Assembly: GCF_050947875.1 (NCBI RefSeq)
Contig: NW_027460291.1
Location: 25,395,868 to 25,459,867 of the forward strand
Direction: 5' to 3'
DNA length: 64,000 nt
Source of the DNA: Dermacentor variabilis
Taxonomy: Eukaryota; Arthropoda; Arachnida; Ixodida; Ixodidae
A model generated the notes under the pieces. The model ran no database searches and was not told the origin of the DNA. It was given only the letters and a program-made list of their open reading frames with translations. Position numbers and translations under genes: made by a program. Of the stretch, positions 10,980 through 22,489 are shown in pieces (positions within the stretch are counted from its first letter, which is position 1; the number at the start of each line of letters is the position of its first letter).

Positions 10980-11540
10980 TTGTAGAAGGAGCTTTGGCGC
11001 TAGTGGCTACGAGAGCACCAATTGGGGCGGTTCAACCCGGCCTCGGAAACTCCACCGCTTCGGTGGCAGAAGTACTTGGCGCCATTCATCAGGAGGACGG
11101 GAAAGTAAATGTGCTTCACTTGCACGGCATCCTAGATAGGCGCACGCGTCCAGGAGGCCGTGCCCTTTCGCCCCTTCTTCCCCTTGCCCTCCCTCACAAC
11201 TTCCTCACCTTCGAGTGCCTCCGCGTGCGCCCGCCGGTCCGCCACCACCTTAGCCCACTGCCTGAAGTTTCATGTTTCGTTATCTGCTGTTATCAGGAAG
11301 CGTGCGCTGGGCTGTGCCTGGACCGGCGTGGGCCATTACGTCAGTATCGTGGTCCTCGATAGCTGCCGCTTGCGCTCCGCGATGTTTAACATGTTTTACT
11401 ACTCACACCGCTCGTGCATCGGTGCACAAATGCCCCCAAAACAAGCCGTGCAAGGTTTTTACGGGTGCGCAAATACAACAGGTAAGCGCAATGAGCTAAG
11501 GCAAAAGCTGACTACCTGCTGCTCCCTCTACCACCGTTAC
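10980..11540 (+). other. GC-rich open segment, unknown
   Basis: A block much richer in GC than its flanks holds a 122-codon frame (10994-11362) with fair composition at its start (AVQPGLGNSTASVAEVLGAI). Codon content then becomes Pro/Leu/Arg-rich as expected of GC-rich noncoding DNA. No domain or start context is convincing. It could be a retroposed fragment. Confidence 0.25.
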
Positions 11541-12480
11541 TAAAGTTGTTGCCAAGTGCAAAATAATGTGTATTTATGTTTTTAGCACAATGTTATTTTT
11601 GTTCTGCCATGTCTTTTTCATTTTGTTCAGTGATAATAAACATGCCAAGCATTGCATAAAGTTTTGTGCAGATATACAGGTGAGTTCTTGTTTTTTTCTT
11701 AATACGGCTGTCAGTAAAACAATCTTAGCATTTTATTCTGTTATTCAGGTATTTTGAGTGTGATTGTTGTGCCATTACAATTGCATTTTCCTTTTCTTTA
11801 GTTGTCATGACTATGTCATACACATCGTCCAGTCTTGCGCAATATTTCAGTGAGTATATCAGAAGCTCTCAGTGCGCATATCAGACGCTCTTCTATACTT
11901 TGGTCTTTAGGGCATTATATAAAAATCTTTTATATCTGTGTACATAAATCGGGCTTCACGTTCTCTCGAGTTTTATTTTTTTCACTGTCTGTGAACTCTT
12001 GCTTTGTTTAGTTATGTACATGTCGTGCATTTTTCATTTTGTTCATTTGCTGAGCGTGTATCATACCAAGTTATGCGAAAATATTTGTTTTTGGAAACGG
12101 AAGTCAATAAAACGAGGCCAACGATCTGTTCTGTTGGAAGTGGAATTTACGTATGCCTTAGCACACGCTTGCATGCTCAAAGTATGGACGAGACTGCGCA
12201 CGTGCCAACAAATCAAGAACCCAGGGCGCACCACGCGCCAGTTCACAAGGGCAACGTCTGGCGTAGTGCGCGCGCGCTATGAAAAAATTACGTGCCGCGG
12301 ACAGGCAAAAAGAAATCAAAGTAAAGGTGCACGGGGCATGCGAAAGGGTGGAAAGGGAGCAGAGCGGGTCGTCATAATAAAAGCAAAGAGCGCAAAGTGA
12401 GGAGGCAGCGCGCGACTGGTGTTCCTTTTGCCATGTGTCATATGTAAGAGTCATGGGGCATAAAAAGAAGAGGATGATGT
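11541..12480. other. AT-rich stretch without recognised genes
   Basis: T-rich sequence with a few AATAAA-like words (for example near 11636 and 12108). From 12130 the sequence becomes purine- and GC-rich. I see no coding or repeat signature. Confidence 0.35.
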
Positions 12481-13030
12481 GCGCCGACAGGTCCGAATGA
12501 CACGAGCCCTCAAGGCGCGTGACCCGAGTTGTGATCGGAGAAGCGGCGCCAAGCTGGGTTTATCGACGTGGCTCTGGGCCAACAAGGTTGGAGCACCAGC
12601 TTCGCGCTGGCGACGGGAGCCATAGAGGTTCGGAGTGGCCCGTGACGCTGGTGACCCAGGGTGTGGCCGTCGACCCCGCCGAAGTTCGAGCGAGGTTCCC
12701 TGGACCTGCTGCAGCCTCCCACGGCGCTGCCGGGCGCTCCAGGAATTGGATCCCCCTTCTTCGGCAGACCAGCACGGACGGTAGTCCCCGGGGCGTCCCA
12801 CCGGCACTCGGAGAAGAAGCGGCGGAACCCGGTGTTAGGCCTAGCAAGGCAGGCCTGAGTGCCACGTCGCCGACATAGTTCGGGACACCGACATTCGAGA
12901 CGAAGGAGCTGGCCGGCCGATACCAAGGAAGCAAAACTTGCGGAGTCGGCGGGAGCACTGACGGTGACCAAGAGCCGACGCACATCGGACTTGGAGTGAC
13001 GTGCGACAACGGAGCCTTGTAAGAGCGTTC
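12481..13030. other. GC-rich block with overlapping frames
   Basis: About 550 bp of high GC content keeps frames of 115-157 codons open on both strands, which is what GC-rich DNA does by chance. No motif is present in any frame. It may be the leader of a retroelement or a relic CpG island. Confidence 0.3.
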
Positions 13031-13059
13031 CTTTTTGTTAGCGTGCAGCCATAGGCCAG

Positions 13060-13172
13060 GGTTGCCGGACTAGCGCTTGTCTGTGGTATTTGTTTCCTTG
13101 TGTCCTCGTCTTTTTCGCGCTGTTTCACCTCAGTTCTAAGTATGGACCAACTAGCCCTCATCAAGATCTTAA
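13060..13172 (-). mobile_element. Relative of the foldback family without return arm
   Basis: On the minus strand it reads GGGCTAGTTGGTCCATAC, then GAAACAGCGCGAAAAAGACG, AGGACACAAGG and CACAGACAAGCGCT. The same leader and stem words occur in the palindromic copies, but no second arm follows. It may represent the ancestral, non-palindromic monomer. No target duplication was found. Confidence 0.5.
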
Positions 13173-14340
13173 TAACACGAGCACACATGCACTGAATCTA
13201 GATCAGTGATGAAGCCGAAAGGAATACAACGAACAGTGAACAGTAAATATAGAAATTAACACTACACAAAACACACTTAACGGTGGTCAACTAAACAGAG
13301 TTAATATGAAAACAAATGCCGGCATACGCATGGCCGGGCAGCAGCAGCAAGCCCATAAAGCGTGGAGTCGATGAAAGAGCTTTCCCGAAGAATGCTGGCA
13401 AGCCGATCTCGTTGCGGTGGATGCGATCGCTAGGCTGGGTTTCCCCGGAGTCTAGGTTGGACGTCTTACCTCGAGCAAGTTGAGCTAACTTGAGGGGAAC
13501 TACCGTGAGCTTCGTTGCAGACGTTGGTTTGTCGTCTCTTACGTCAACTAGTAACTCTCAGTCCAGACACGGCTAGGCGGCCCAGGCGATACTGGACGGA
13601 ACTAGTTCCTCGAAGCCTCTTATATTGTAGGCTCAGTTTCCAGACTACCTAGCTGGGTCTAAAACCTGCGTTTAAAAAACTTCTCCTTTCCCTAGTTGCT
13701 TGTGTTGAGGAACGGCAGATATGGGTGGCGATCCAATCAAGTTCACGCAATTGGATCCCGGCTCCTCCTAAGGTCTTGGCAGCACCCCTTTTATTTATGG
13801 GCGAGGGAACAGGTGATTCTCCTGGCATTTAGAGGTCGCGCACTCGTATTGCACCACACACGCACGCCCTTGAGTCCCTGGTGGGTCTCTATTGTTCGTT
13901 CACCAACACAGGAGACACGACGGCAGCCGGCCATATGGCGCTGTCGGCACCCATACACTGCAGCAATTCGTGGACACAGGATTGCACAGAGGCACCACAT
14001 ACACTGTCAGCAATTCGTGGACACATAATTGTACAGACACATCACATATTTCGGAATATTCGTACCCCCCGCCTTCCTAGTAAGCTTCTCATTGCATGCG
14101 CGGGGCAGAGAATACACAGACGTTCCTGGAAATAGCTGTCGCGGCGTCACGGTCGCGCCGACGACAAAAAGGCAATCATCTCTAAAACTGCCTTAGTCTT
14201 CTTTCGGCCGCTTGCCTGTATGGCCGGCAATAACCGTCTTGTTCGCCGGTCCCTATTTCCATGACCTTTAGGCGCCCGTTGATCGGTGCTTCGCCGAATC
14301 GAATAATGCGAGTAATGCACCGTGACGTAAAGGTGTAAGG
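13173..14340. other. No recognised gene
   Basis: Mixed-composition DNA with a short local direct repeat at 13970-14040 (GCAATTCGTGGACACA, twice). The direct repeats (GGACACAGGATTG / GGACACATAATTG) account for the overlapping frames there. Confidence 0.35.
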
Positions 14341-14430
14341 AAACTTTGATAAAATCAGCCGCCGGCAGGAATCGAACACGCGACCTCTAGCACAGAATTC
14401 TGACACGGAAACGATTACGCCACGGATGTT
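14341..14430 (-). mobile_element. tRNA-like SINE head
   Basis: On the minus strand an A box (TGGCGTAATCG) and B box (TGTTCGATTCC) lie at pol III spacing, followed by CCGGCGGC. Pairing of an acceptor stem is poor, so it is read as a SINE head and not as a tRNA gene. The body continues toward 14182. Confidence 0.45.
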
Positions 14431-14479
14431 TTTTTTTCTTCTTTGGCTGAATTGCAAGCTAACTCATTATCAACAGCGC

Positions 14480-15015
14480 AGTTTATAGAACAAGCACGTG
14501 AAGACATATGAAACGTCTACCAACCGTAATTGTCCCAATCACACCAAAATTCTCCTAGTTTAGCAAGGGTTCTAACCTCGACAGCCATTCCGGGGCAATC
14601 TTACGTTATTTACACCTACAGATAGGTGTTTATACTTTCTCAAAAATACATTCGAGCCGTAGTATGTCTGGGTCACAGTAATACCCAAGCATTCTGGAGC
14701 GCCAGAGGCTGTGAATGTCAGCGAGCCTCACTAGATAAAAAGGAAGCCCGATCATCGTTTTCTATCGCTAGATACCTGATGCCATGAGGGTCTCGCGGGT
14801 ATTCTCTTTTAACTGTCTTTTGTAACATATCCCAAAAAACACTCTTTCCCAACAATGCGGGAAAATATTATCTATGGTCTCGGGTTAGCTATAGATTAAA
14901 CACTGTGTTTCTCACGGTACAAAAAGAAACTTTTCTTCCAAAAGTGCCCTTACGTAAAGCGTTTCTGCATGAACTTTGACTATATCACAGGCCTGTGCAT
15001 CACACAAAGCATAAT
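14480..15015 (-). mobile_element. L1-like LINE, 3' coding fragment
   Basis: The minus strand encodes, across frame breaks, segments matching the C-terminal part of the L1-like element at 15.6-18.6 kb. One is WDMLQKTVKRE...HGIRYLA (about 14750-14830), parallel to WDILQRTIKKD...FGIRCLP at 15930-16010. Further on is PEWLSRLEPL near 14590. Only the extreme C terminus is present. Confidence 0.55.
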
Positions 15016-15568
15016 CACAGCGTAAACTAGAGGAGTGGCTGCATAGGAGCTCCATTTTCGGCACCACGCACTACGGTTCTTCGCGGCGAATTACCGTCGC
15101 ATCGATTTCACGACCACAATCTGAACTGTCCGTCCGGTGTCGACGGTGAGCTGCGGCTTGTCCTGCTCTGTGTACAGCGGTATGCTGAGTCCAACATTGC
15201 CTGGTTGCAGCCCCTCACGTAGCTCTACGAATCGCTTCTTCCGTTTCGTACCATGAGAGGAGGCGCTATAAGGTGTACCGAAGAGTTAACACAGGTATCC
15301 AGCCTACGTGGCGCGCGCATGACATCCCTCGACCCGTGTCACTGTACGTTACTGTTGATAATGCGATGATAATGATGAAATCACCTTCAAAACGGGATAC
15401 CATCATTATCATCACCTAGCCTGCTACATTCCAGGTCAGCTACGTGCAGCAGGCAACTGCTATATGTAACTGTTACACGTCGGGGCACCGTGTGGAATAT
15501 AACGGCACTGCAATGAAAAGTTTGTACGTATCGACACCACGCGGCGCGCATATCAAATGGCACAGTAC
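15016..15568. other. Spacer between LINE fragments
   Basis: No gene is seen. An inverted repeat (GATGATAATGATG at 15365-15377, CATCATTATCATC at 15401-15413) surrounds CCTTCAAAACGGGA. That last word resembles the CCTTTGAAACGGGA at the 3' end of the neighbouring L1-like element, so this is probably another 3' end scar. Confidence 0.4.
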
Positions 15569-18500
15569 GATGGTGATGATGATTATTTATTGCCATTCCC
15601 TTTGAAACGGGACGGTGAACAACAGTCAGCTAGCCAAATACCAATAGTGCAAATAACAAATATTTCAAAAGGTAAACTGCATCAGCTAGTCTCAAGCATG
15701 ATGGTATATTAAAAAGGCTTCAGTGAAGCGAGATCATATAATTGCAACAGACATTCAGGAGTGTTCACTGCAAATTTCAGCACATCTCTGGTGCAGATAA
15801 CGCTTTCCATGAAATATTGCCACGCTGAGCACGCGTCAATACCGGCGTGTCTATATGTCATCCGTGTTTTCCAAAGTGCATGCGTACATGGCAACATAAC
15901 GCTATCACTGAGAACGCCCCCTGTTCCGTCATAAGGTAGGCACCGAATACCAAATGGCGATAACAGTAGATCTTTTTTAATTGTGCGCTGAAGAATGTCC
16001 CACAAAAAATCGCGCATCATGATATTCTCGAAATATATGCTCATTAGTTCCCGCTTTCTCGCACATTCTGCAATTTATTGTCCATGAAAAAAAACGACAT
16101 TTGCTTCGAAGCCATGGCTTCCTAGGGAGCGTTTTTGTGTGCAATTAAATAAAAAAGGTTTTCGCAGACCTTCGCACAGGAATTTCCCTAAAGATGTTTC
16201 TTTCAGCACCCAAGTGATATCTCGCCCTATAAATAGGTATCCTAAAAAGACACCTAGGAAATGTTTATACAACTTTTTCCTTCTGATAAAGCAAACGTAT
16301 TCGGGAGGCAAATGGGCGCGAAGAATGCGATAAGCAGCCACTACTTCACGCAGAAAACTTGGTAGCGCCCCGTGTGTTGCAGCGCTAGTTGACACAGTAT
16401 GATCCCAAAGACGGTGGCCCAGGCGCACTTGCATTATAGTTTTTAAAAAATGTATCATTGTGGTCGCGCAAGAACATAATTCTAGCAACTACTTGCTTCA
16501 AGAACAGATGTGGCAGCCCTAGTCCGCCATTTTGAACTGCATGAAAGAGATTCCACCGGCTTGTGCGCTCCCAAATAGAGCCTTAAATAAAAACTGCAAA
16601 CGCTCGGCGGAGTTTCTGCATTGACATTCTTGTCATGCACTATACTTGTAATACATAAAAACTTTGGCCGCATAAAAAATATTGCACGCAGTCGCTCTTG
16701 TAAACATTGATAATATGTGACCGCCCCATTTCTGAGTCTCCTCTATTACTCTATCAGCTTCCTCAAGCCAATAATCAGTCGTTGACTTGTGATCCTGCAG
16801 TGTAACTCCGAGGTAAGCGTTTGGTGAATCCGACCATTTCACATTGCAGTAAACCTTTCATGTGATGGTCAGTTTCCACAACAAATGCCGAGACTCTTAG
16901 TCCAGTTCACAGCACTTCCTGTGGCTTCACAAGAGGCTGTGGTCTCTTTCAATATTGTTTGAACAGTTTTTGTGTCTGAACAAAACACAGCAATATCACC
17001 GGCATATGCTAATACCTTGACCTCATTATCACACTTGCGGAAGCCTTCAAGGGTGGGGTCTCAAAGATTCTTTAAACAGAACGGTTCTACATAAAACGCA
17101 AATAACAATGACGAGATCAGACATCCCTGCCGTAGACTACAGAAACTGTTATGCTTTCACTAAGTTGCTTGTTTATTACTAGTTTGGTAATACAGCCTTC
17201 ATAAGCCATTCTGACACAGTCTAGAATGACAGAATCTACATTTATGTGCTCGAGTAATATTAGCGAAATTTCGTGTGCAACCTTATTGAATCCCTTTTCA
17301 AGGTTTGACTGGAGCATGGCAACTCGACCTTCTTCAGCATAGCATTATTCAAGTATGCATTTGGCAACGTGGATATTGGTGAATACCGCTGTTCGATGGA
17401 TTCCACAGGTTTGCTGAGGTCGAATTAGTTTTTTTAATTGCTTTTGAAGCCGCCTAGCAGGCACTTTCATGAAAACTTTGTAATAGGCATTTGTGAGGAT
17501 TATTGCTCTTTCAGCCTCAAGGGAGCGTGACATTTTTGGATCATTGGTCTTTGGAATTAGTAACGCGTGTCTCTCCTAAATTTTGAAGGCATTGTTTTTA
17601 TTTCTTAACGCTCATTTATCACGCGATGCAACGCTCCAGCCATTTCTGTTTTAAAGCATTTATATAACGCTGAACCCAGACCATCTGGCCCAGGTGATTT
17701 ACCGATGGTTAACTCGTCAATTGCTCTTTGAACTTCTTTCACGCTGATTGGTCTCTCTAGCTCCTCACATAGCTATTTCTCTCACTTAGGCAGTAGGGGC
17801 AGGAAGTCATTTTCTGAACGCCTCAGCGTCTTCTTTTTCTTGATTTAGTAAGTTACGGAAACGTACAACGAAGGCCCTTGCTATGATGTTACTACCTCTA
17901 GTAACTTCGTTGGGATAACCAATTTTGTTGATTTATTTTAATTAAATTATATAATGGGCTTTTACGTGCCAAAACCACTTTATGATTATGCGGCACGCCG
18001 TAGTGGAGAACTCCGGTAATTTCAACCACCTGGGGTTCTTCAGCGTGCACCTAAATCTAAGTACACGGGTGCTTTCGCATTTCGCCCCCATCGAAATGCG
18101 GCCACCGTAACCGAGATTCGATCCCGCGACCTCGTGCTGAGCAGGCTGACACCATAGCCACTGAGCAACCACGGCGTGTCGCTTTTCATCACGTAGCGCT
18201 CCTTTGATGGGGGTTTCCCCGCACCGAAATCACTTTGCGCGTTCCTGACTACTGCGCCTCGATATCATTCTATGTCAACTACCTCTAGCTTAGTTTTAAT
18301 TTCTTTTATTTGCTTTGCGAACAAACCCGGTTAATTGCCTTCCGCTGCAATCATAAATTTTCACATAATGAAAAGTTCTTTTTCTTTTCTGCGTAGCGCA
18401 CATGCTAGGTGAATTGCAGTGAGCTTTATATCAGCCTTAAACGTTTCCCATAAAGTTAAAAAGCTATCTGACTCATCATACAACAAGTTATTTATCTTTT

Positions 18501-18600
18501 CTTTTCCTGTTACAAGAATATGTTCATCTCGTAACAACTTATTCTGGAACATCCAAGTATGCCGGTTAAATTTGGAAGCTTTTTTTCCTTTCTACGCATA
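15569..18600 (-). mobile_element. L1/Tx1-like LINE ORF2, degenerate
   Basis: Read on the minus strand from high to low coordinates, the pieces are in ORF2 order. First is a linker (18361-18552, ETFKADIKLTAIHLACA), then a Ruka insertion. Next come the reverse-transcriptase core with SPGPDGLGSAFYK-like residues (~17690), TNAYYKVFMKVPARRLQ (17345-17533) and EKGFNKVAHEISL (17117-17317, the first catalytic Asp region). The thumb follows (HILSMFTRATACNIFYAAKV, ~16700), with FIWGS-like and NGGLGLP-like words and a Cys/His C-terminal knuckle (CRMCEK...HIF, ~16040). Stops and frameshifts occur throughout. The 3' end carries AATAAATAATCATCATCACC at 15570-15590. The clade call is by resemblance only. 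Confidence 0.7.
17944..18176 (-). mobile_element. Ruka SINE, diverged, inside L1-like LINE
   Basis: All Ruka blocks are present in minus orientation, with substitutions (B box GGATCGAATCT, head lacking one base). No clean target duplication remains. It interrupts the L1-like ORF2 between the linker and the reverse transcriptase, so it is younger than that LINE copy. Confidence 0.88.
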
Positions 18601-18687
18601 GTAGCTGTTAGTAAACAGTGACGGCGGAAACTAACACATTTGATGTGATATACGATACAGACAGGAAGGAAAAGTGCAAGTACATAT

Positions 18688-19800
18688 TGTGGTCTCCTCG
18701 CGACGCTCACGGCGCGCACGCTCCGATTCCGCGCGCGCCGGACGACCACCGCGGGTTCGAGCACTCCGAGCCGCCATGCGTGCAGGGCACCGCGCCCGCG
18801 CCTGCTCCGGTCCCCTCCGTGTGCCGACGCGCGGCTGCGCGCGTACGGGCCCCGCCGGCCCCAGCTTAGGGCGAGGAGAGACCGCGCGCGCAGCAAGGGA
18901 GACCCTAGGCAAAGCTCTCGAGAAGCCACAAAGAACATTTATTAAGGTTGGACTCAATACAGACACACGTTTTAACATCACGTCCGAATATGAAGCGAAT
19001 TAAGACACAAAAACATAGCGAAATGGTCGTCGGTGGCCGCTAACGGCGCACCGCGACAGAGAGAGAAACAAAGAACCCAGCAGTAAGAGGGCGCCTATCC
19101 TTCGGTCAGCGCCTGCTATCGCGCACCCCACAGCAGAGAAACGGGAAATAGAAAGAAACGACAGACGAACAGACGGGGGCATGATCGGCAGACGCTGCCT
19201 CCGGACATCGAGACGACGGAAGAGTGCGCGCGCCCGCCGAGGCCGGGACCCCGACGAGCCGAAGTAACCATCGGCCGGCGGCGGACAAAGGCGGCCGCCG
19301 CCGGCAGAGAGGAACACGTACGCACCTTCCGACGCCCCGATGTGGTCTCCTCGGGCGCCCGTCTTGCGTGCGCTTACCCGGAGTGCACGCAAGCAGGGCC
19401 CGAATCCCGCCAAAATGTCGGCCAATGGGGAAAGCCTGTTGACCTTCCCGTGGGCGGGATAACAGCCGAGTGACAGTGTTTTATGACCCGCTGCCACCCC
19501 GTCCAGGCAAGGAGGAGAGGGTCACGGAGCCCCTGGCAATACAACGCAATGGCGCCACGCAACCATTGCGAGAGCCCGAAAAACTCCGCGAGAGCCAGAA
19601 ACGCCACATCAAAATGTGGGCTCACTGTACGTCTCCGCGCACGGCGTCGCCAATTCGCCCCCGAGAAGTGGAGCCTCACGCCGCAGCACGACGGCGCACG
19701 GCGATAGACCCACCGCAGGCAGGGGTCGCACACTCTCAAGTTCAACAAATGGCCACAGAGGGCGAAAAAATCGACCGCGCGCCGCTGCTAACAAAACCAG
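18688..19800 (-). mobile_element. GC-rich LTR-like module 1
   Basis: On the minus strand there is a promoter-like CATAAAAC (19476-19483), a long GC-rich leader, and then AATAAATG (~18935) followed by a GT-rich stretch and CTCGAACCCGCGG (~18760). The word order matches the module at 25754-26310, which shares GATCGCCGTGCGC, GTCGTGCTGCGGC and the CTCGAACC(T/C)GCGG end. A promoter, a poly(A) signal and no coding domain suggest a solo LTR. The 13 bp word TGTGGTCTCCTCG occurs at 18688 and again at 19341, so boundaries are uncertain. Confidence 0.45.
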
Positions 19801-20099
19801 CGTAGTAGAATCACTTCGGGATGCTTTTGTTAGTTCCTACATTTCCCGGTAGAGGCGTCGTAGTAAGCGCAATTTTATCTTACAAACTTTTTCTTACAGT
19901 TACCGAAGCATTTTCTTTTAATAAAAACAGGGCAAAATTATCATTGCTAATTAGATATTGTACTCTTTGTTAGTAAGTTTATTGTTTCTTCGCCATTATA
20001 AACGCAAATAGCGTTCAGCATCATCGATCTTTCACGTGACCTCTGGCCTGGATTTAAAATTTTTACCGGTATTTCCGAGTGCACGGCGGCACGGATTCA
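19801..20099. other. AT-rich spacer
   Basis: No gene or repeat is recognised. Confidence 0.4.
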
Positions 20100-20308
20100 T
20101 TCGTTCGTACACTCAGACTGGCTGCTTCTTTGTTTCTAAAACTAGTTTCTTGCGCTTCGATGTCTCGCGTTATTTAACTTGGGGTGAAGTTGCGTGTTTG
20201 CAAGCGGACATGTAGGCCCGGCAGTTGGGTTTCGGTCGTGAGCCATTCGGAACAGGTCTGCATCGAAACGGGAGCTGGATTTTGCTGCGGCTGACAACGG
20301 CAATAACG
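20100..20308 (+). other. Candidate noncoding first exon
   Basis: A mixed, GC-leaning block ends at a strong splice donor (AACG|GTGAGT at 20308/20309). No long frame runs to the donor. It could be the 5' untranslated exon of the candidates at 21400 and 21694. A transcription start cannot be placed by eye. Confidence 0.25.
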
Positions 20309-21048
20309 GTGAGTCGTTTAACACCGCTGCTTGAATCGTTATATAATATCCGTCTAATTGCCTTCTAGGCGGGCACACGTTAACGAACTAGATCCTGCAT
20401 TACATATGGGCAGTGAGGATCTCAGTTGCTGTTTCCTAAATAAACATTTACTTGCGTGGCTGTCGTTTGGTTTACACAAACAACCAGGAAAGAAAGAGCG
20501 ATATCGGAAAGCGCGTCTCATTTTTCATGTTATTGTAGCCGTGGTCGTAGGTGACTCAGTAGCCTTATCAATATACATATTAAACTTTTTTTCGAGTCCG
20601 CCGGCAACGTCTTTCGTCCACAAAACCGAATAATCCTTTGGTGAAATGAAGTGAAAGTACAGAATTTAATGCATTAAACAGTTGCAAGCATGATAATTCA
20701 CCCATATTTCGTACTTGTTGGTTCCAAATGTTCTTGCTGTTCAGATTGGTTTACCGTAGGGCATTTATTTTTGCAGTAGTGAAGCGGTGTATCACGTTCG
20801 CGCAGAAAAATAATGCATCAGTTCTAATAGCTTCATGATTTTCATGCATTTGCTTGTGGAACTAGCAGTGTGATCACCTCTAGTGTATAAATAAACCCAC
20901 AAATGTTCTCATTTGTGATCTTAATAGTACTTGCGCTGTTGACATGCATTGTAGTTAGGCAGACATCAATTTTATGGACAATAGCAATATTTATTTAACA
21001 TGCTGCTTAAGCACCCTAGAACAGACAGTGTACATTTGCATGTGTTCT

Positions 21049-21284
21049 AATAATAATATTTGGGGTTTTACGTGCCAAAACCACTTTCTGATTATGAGGC
21101 ACGCCGTAGTGGAGGACTCCGGAAATTTAGACCACCTGGGGTTCTTTAACGTGCACCTAAATCTAAGCACACGGGTGTTTTCGCATTTCGCCCCCATCGA
21201 AATGCGGCCGCCGTGGCCGGGATTCGATCCCGCGACCTCGTGCTCAGCAGCCCAACACCATAGCCACTGAGCAACCACGGCGGG
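21049..21284 (-). mobile_element. Ruka SINE, near-intact copy
   Basis: Minus-strand copy ending in (AATAAT) with the complete head and body. A perfect 13 bp target-site duplication, TTGCATGTGTTCT, lies at 21036-21048 and 21285-21297. It sits in the proposed intron between 20308 and 21400. Confidence 0.95.
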
Positions 21285-21399
21285 TTGCATGTGTTCTGTA
21301 GTCGCAAATCATTACAGCATATATGTCACACCTTTTTGCATTTCATATTGCAAAACTTTGCTTTTTCAATTTCTGATTCAGTCAAAATTTCTGTTCCAG

Positions 21400-21511
21400 A
21401 CATGAAGTAATGAGGACGGCACCAGTATAAAGTAACACACTCCACGCACTAAACAGAAGCTGCTGCCTGCTACAACAAGGTCATTGTGTGGACATTGGCT
21501 ACTACTACAAG
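21400..21511 (+). CDS. Candidate exon, unknown protein
   Basis: The acceptor TTTCTGTTCCAG (ending 21399) and the donor CAAG|GTAAAC (21511/21512) bound a 112 bp segment. One frame is open (ALNRSCCLLQQGHCVDIGYY in its 3' part). The function is unknown. The two good splice edges in series with the next candidate are the only support. Confidence 0.27.
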
Positions 21512-21693
21512 GTAAACAACACATGGTTCAGAAATAAATATGTTTGATATATGCTGTATTGGCTTGCTGTTTGCAGCAGATATGAATGTTTGTTCATATT
21601 TATGGCTCAGTATAATTGGTTCGAACATATAAAACACACATAAATTTGGCTAATCTGTGCTGTATCTCATGTGTCACCGTTTTGCCCCAACAG

Positions 21694-21908
21694 AGTCTAT
21701 GCCAAGCACATCTTGGTCATCACAGGAGCTCCTATCTGCGCCAACAGGAAGGGGCTGGAGCCGAATTTGCAAGGCTTTTACACCAAGAACAAAGAAGCAC
21801 ATGCATAAGAATATGAATGAGATATCAAGTCTGCAGAGGACTGTGTCAAGACTGAAAAGAGCTTCAGCCACCATTCCACCAGCACGGACATTTGGCTGAG
21901 TCATCCAG
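21694..21908 (+). CDS. Candidate 3' exon, Ser/Lys-rich, coiled-coil-like end
   Basis: Bounded by TTTTGCCCCAACAG and by a CCAG|GTAACT donor. The best frame reads MPSTSWSSQELLSAPTGRG near the start and EISSLQRTVSRLKRA near the end, with a stop (TGA) at 21898-21900. The heptad-like Leu spacing suggests a short coiled coil, as found at the end of some THAP-type proteins, but no THAP motif is visible, so I do not name it. The donor after the stop would place a further noncoding exon downstream. Confidence 0.3.
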
Positions 21909-22489
21909 GTAACTCAAAAAGGACTTTCTAGAAATTCTTTGTCTTCAGATGCACCTGCAACATCTGACCAAGCACGGACGACGCTGGCCAAAAGATCGAG
22001 TTCCGTCAGTTTGCCCTTAATCAGCTTCCTAGCCATGTTAATTCCGTTTGTGCCAAGTGTAATTTTTCTTCTATAAATGCAAGCTTTCTCATTGCGCATT
22101 TTTGTTAGAGATCATTCATCCTCATCCAAATATAAAGGTCAACCGATTCTTCGCTGATACTTAATACCAGTCACTGTCTAGCAGCCTAACGTATCTGTAG
22201 CAGTATCTTCTAGTGTATGTTGTCATGCGCAATTCCTCTCCTGAAATAGCTGATGCAGCAACGGTATGCGTCTTGCATTAACCTATGCACATGTGCTATG
22301 CACCATTTTACTTTTCTTGATGTTTTTAGCCTTCAATGCTTGCAGAGCAGAGTAGCTTCTCTCTTGAATGCAAGCTTTCTCATTTTCCATATTCCTAGAC
22401 TCGTTGATGATTGCTCCTCTTCCTTGATAGCCTGGGTCTTTGTGCAAGCTACACTGAAGTGATTGATTGCAGAATCTGGTTTTGCTGCC

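Noticed and set aside
12510..12983. 157-codon frame in GC-rich DNA
   Set aside because: Several frames on both strands are equally open, as expected from base composition.
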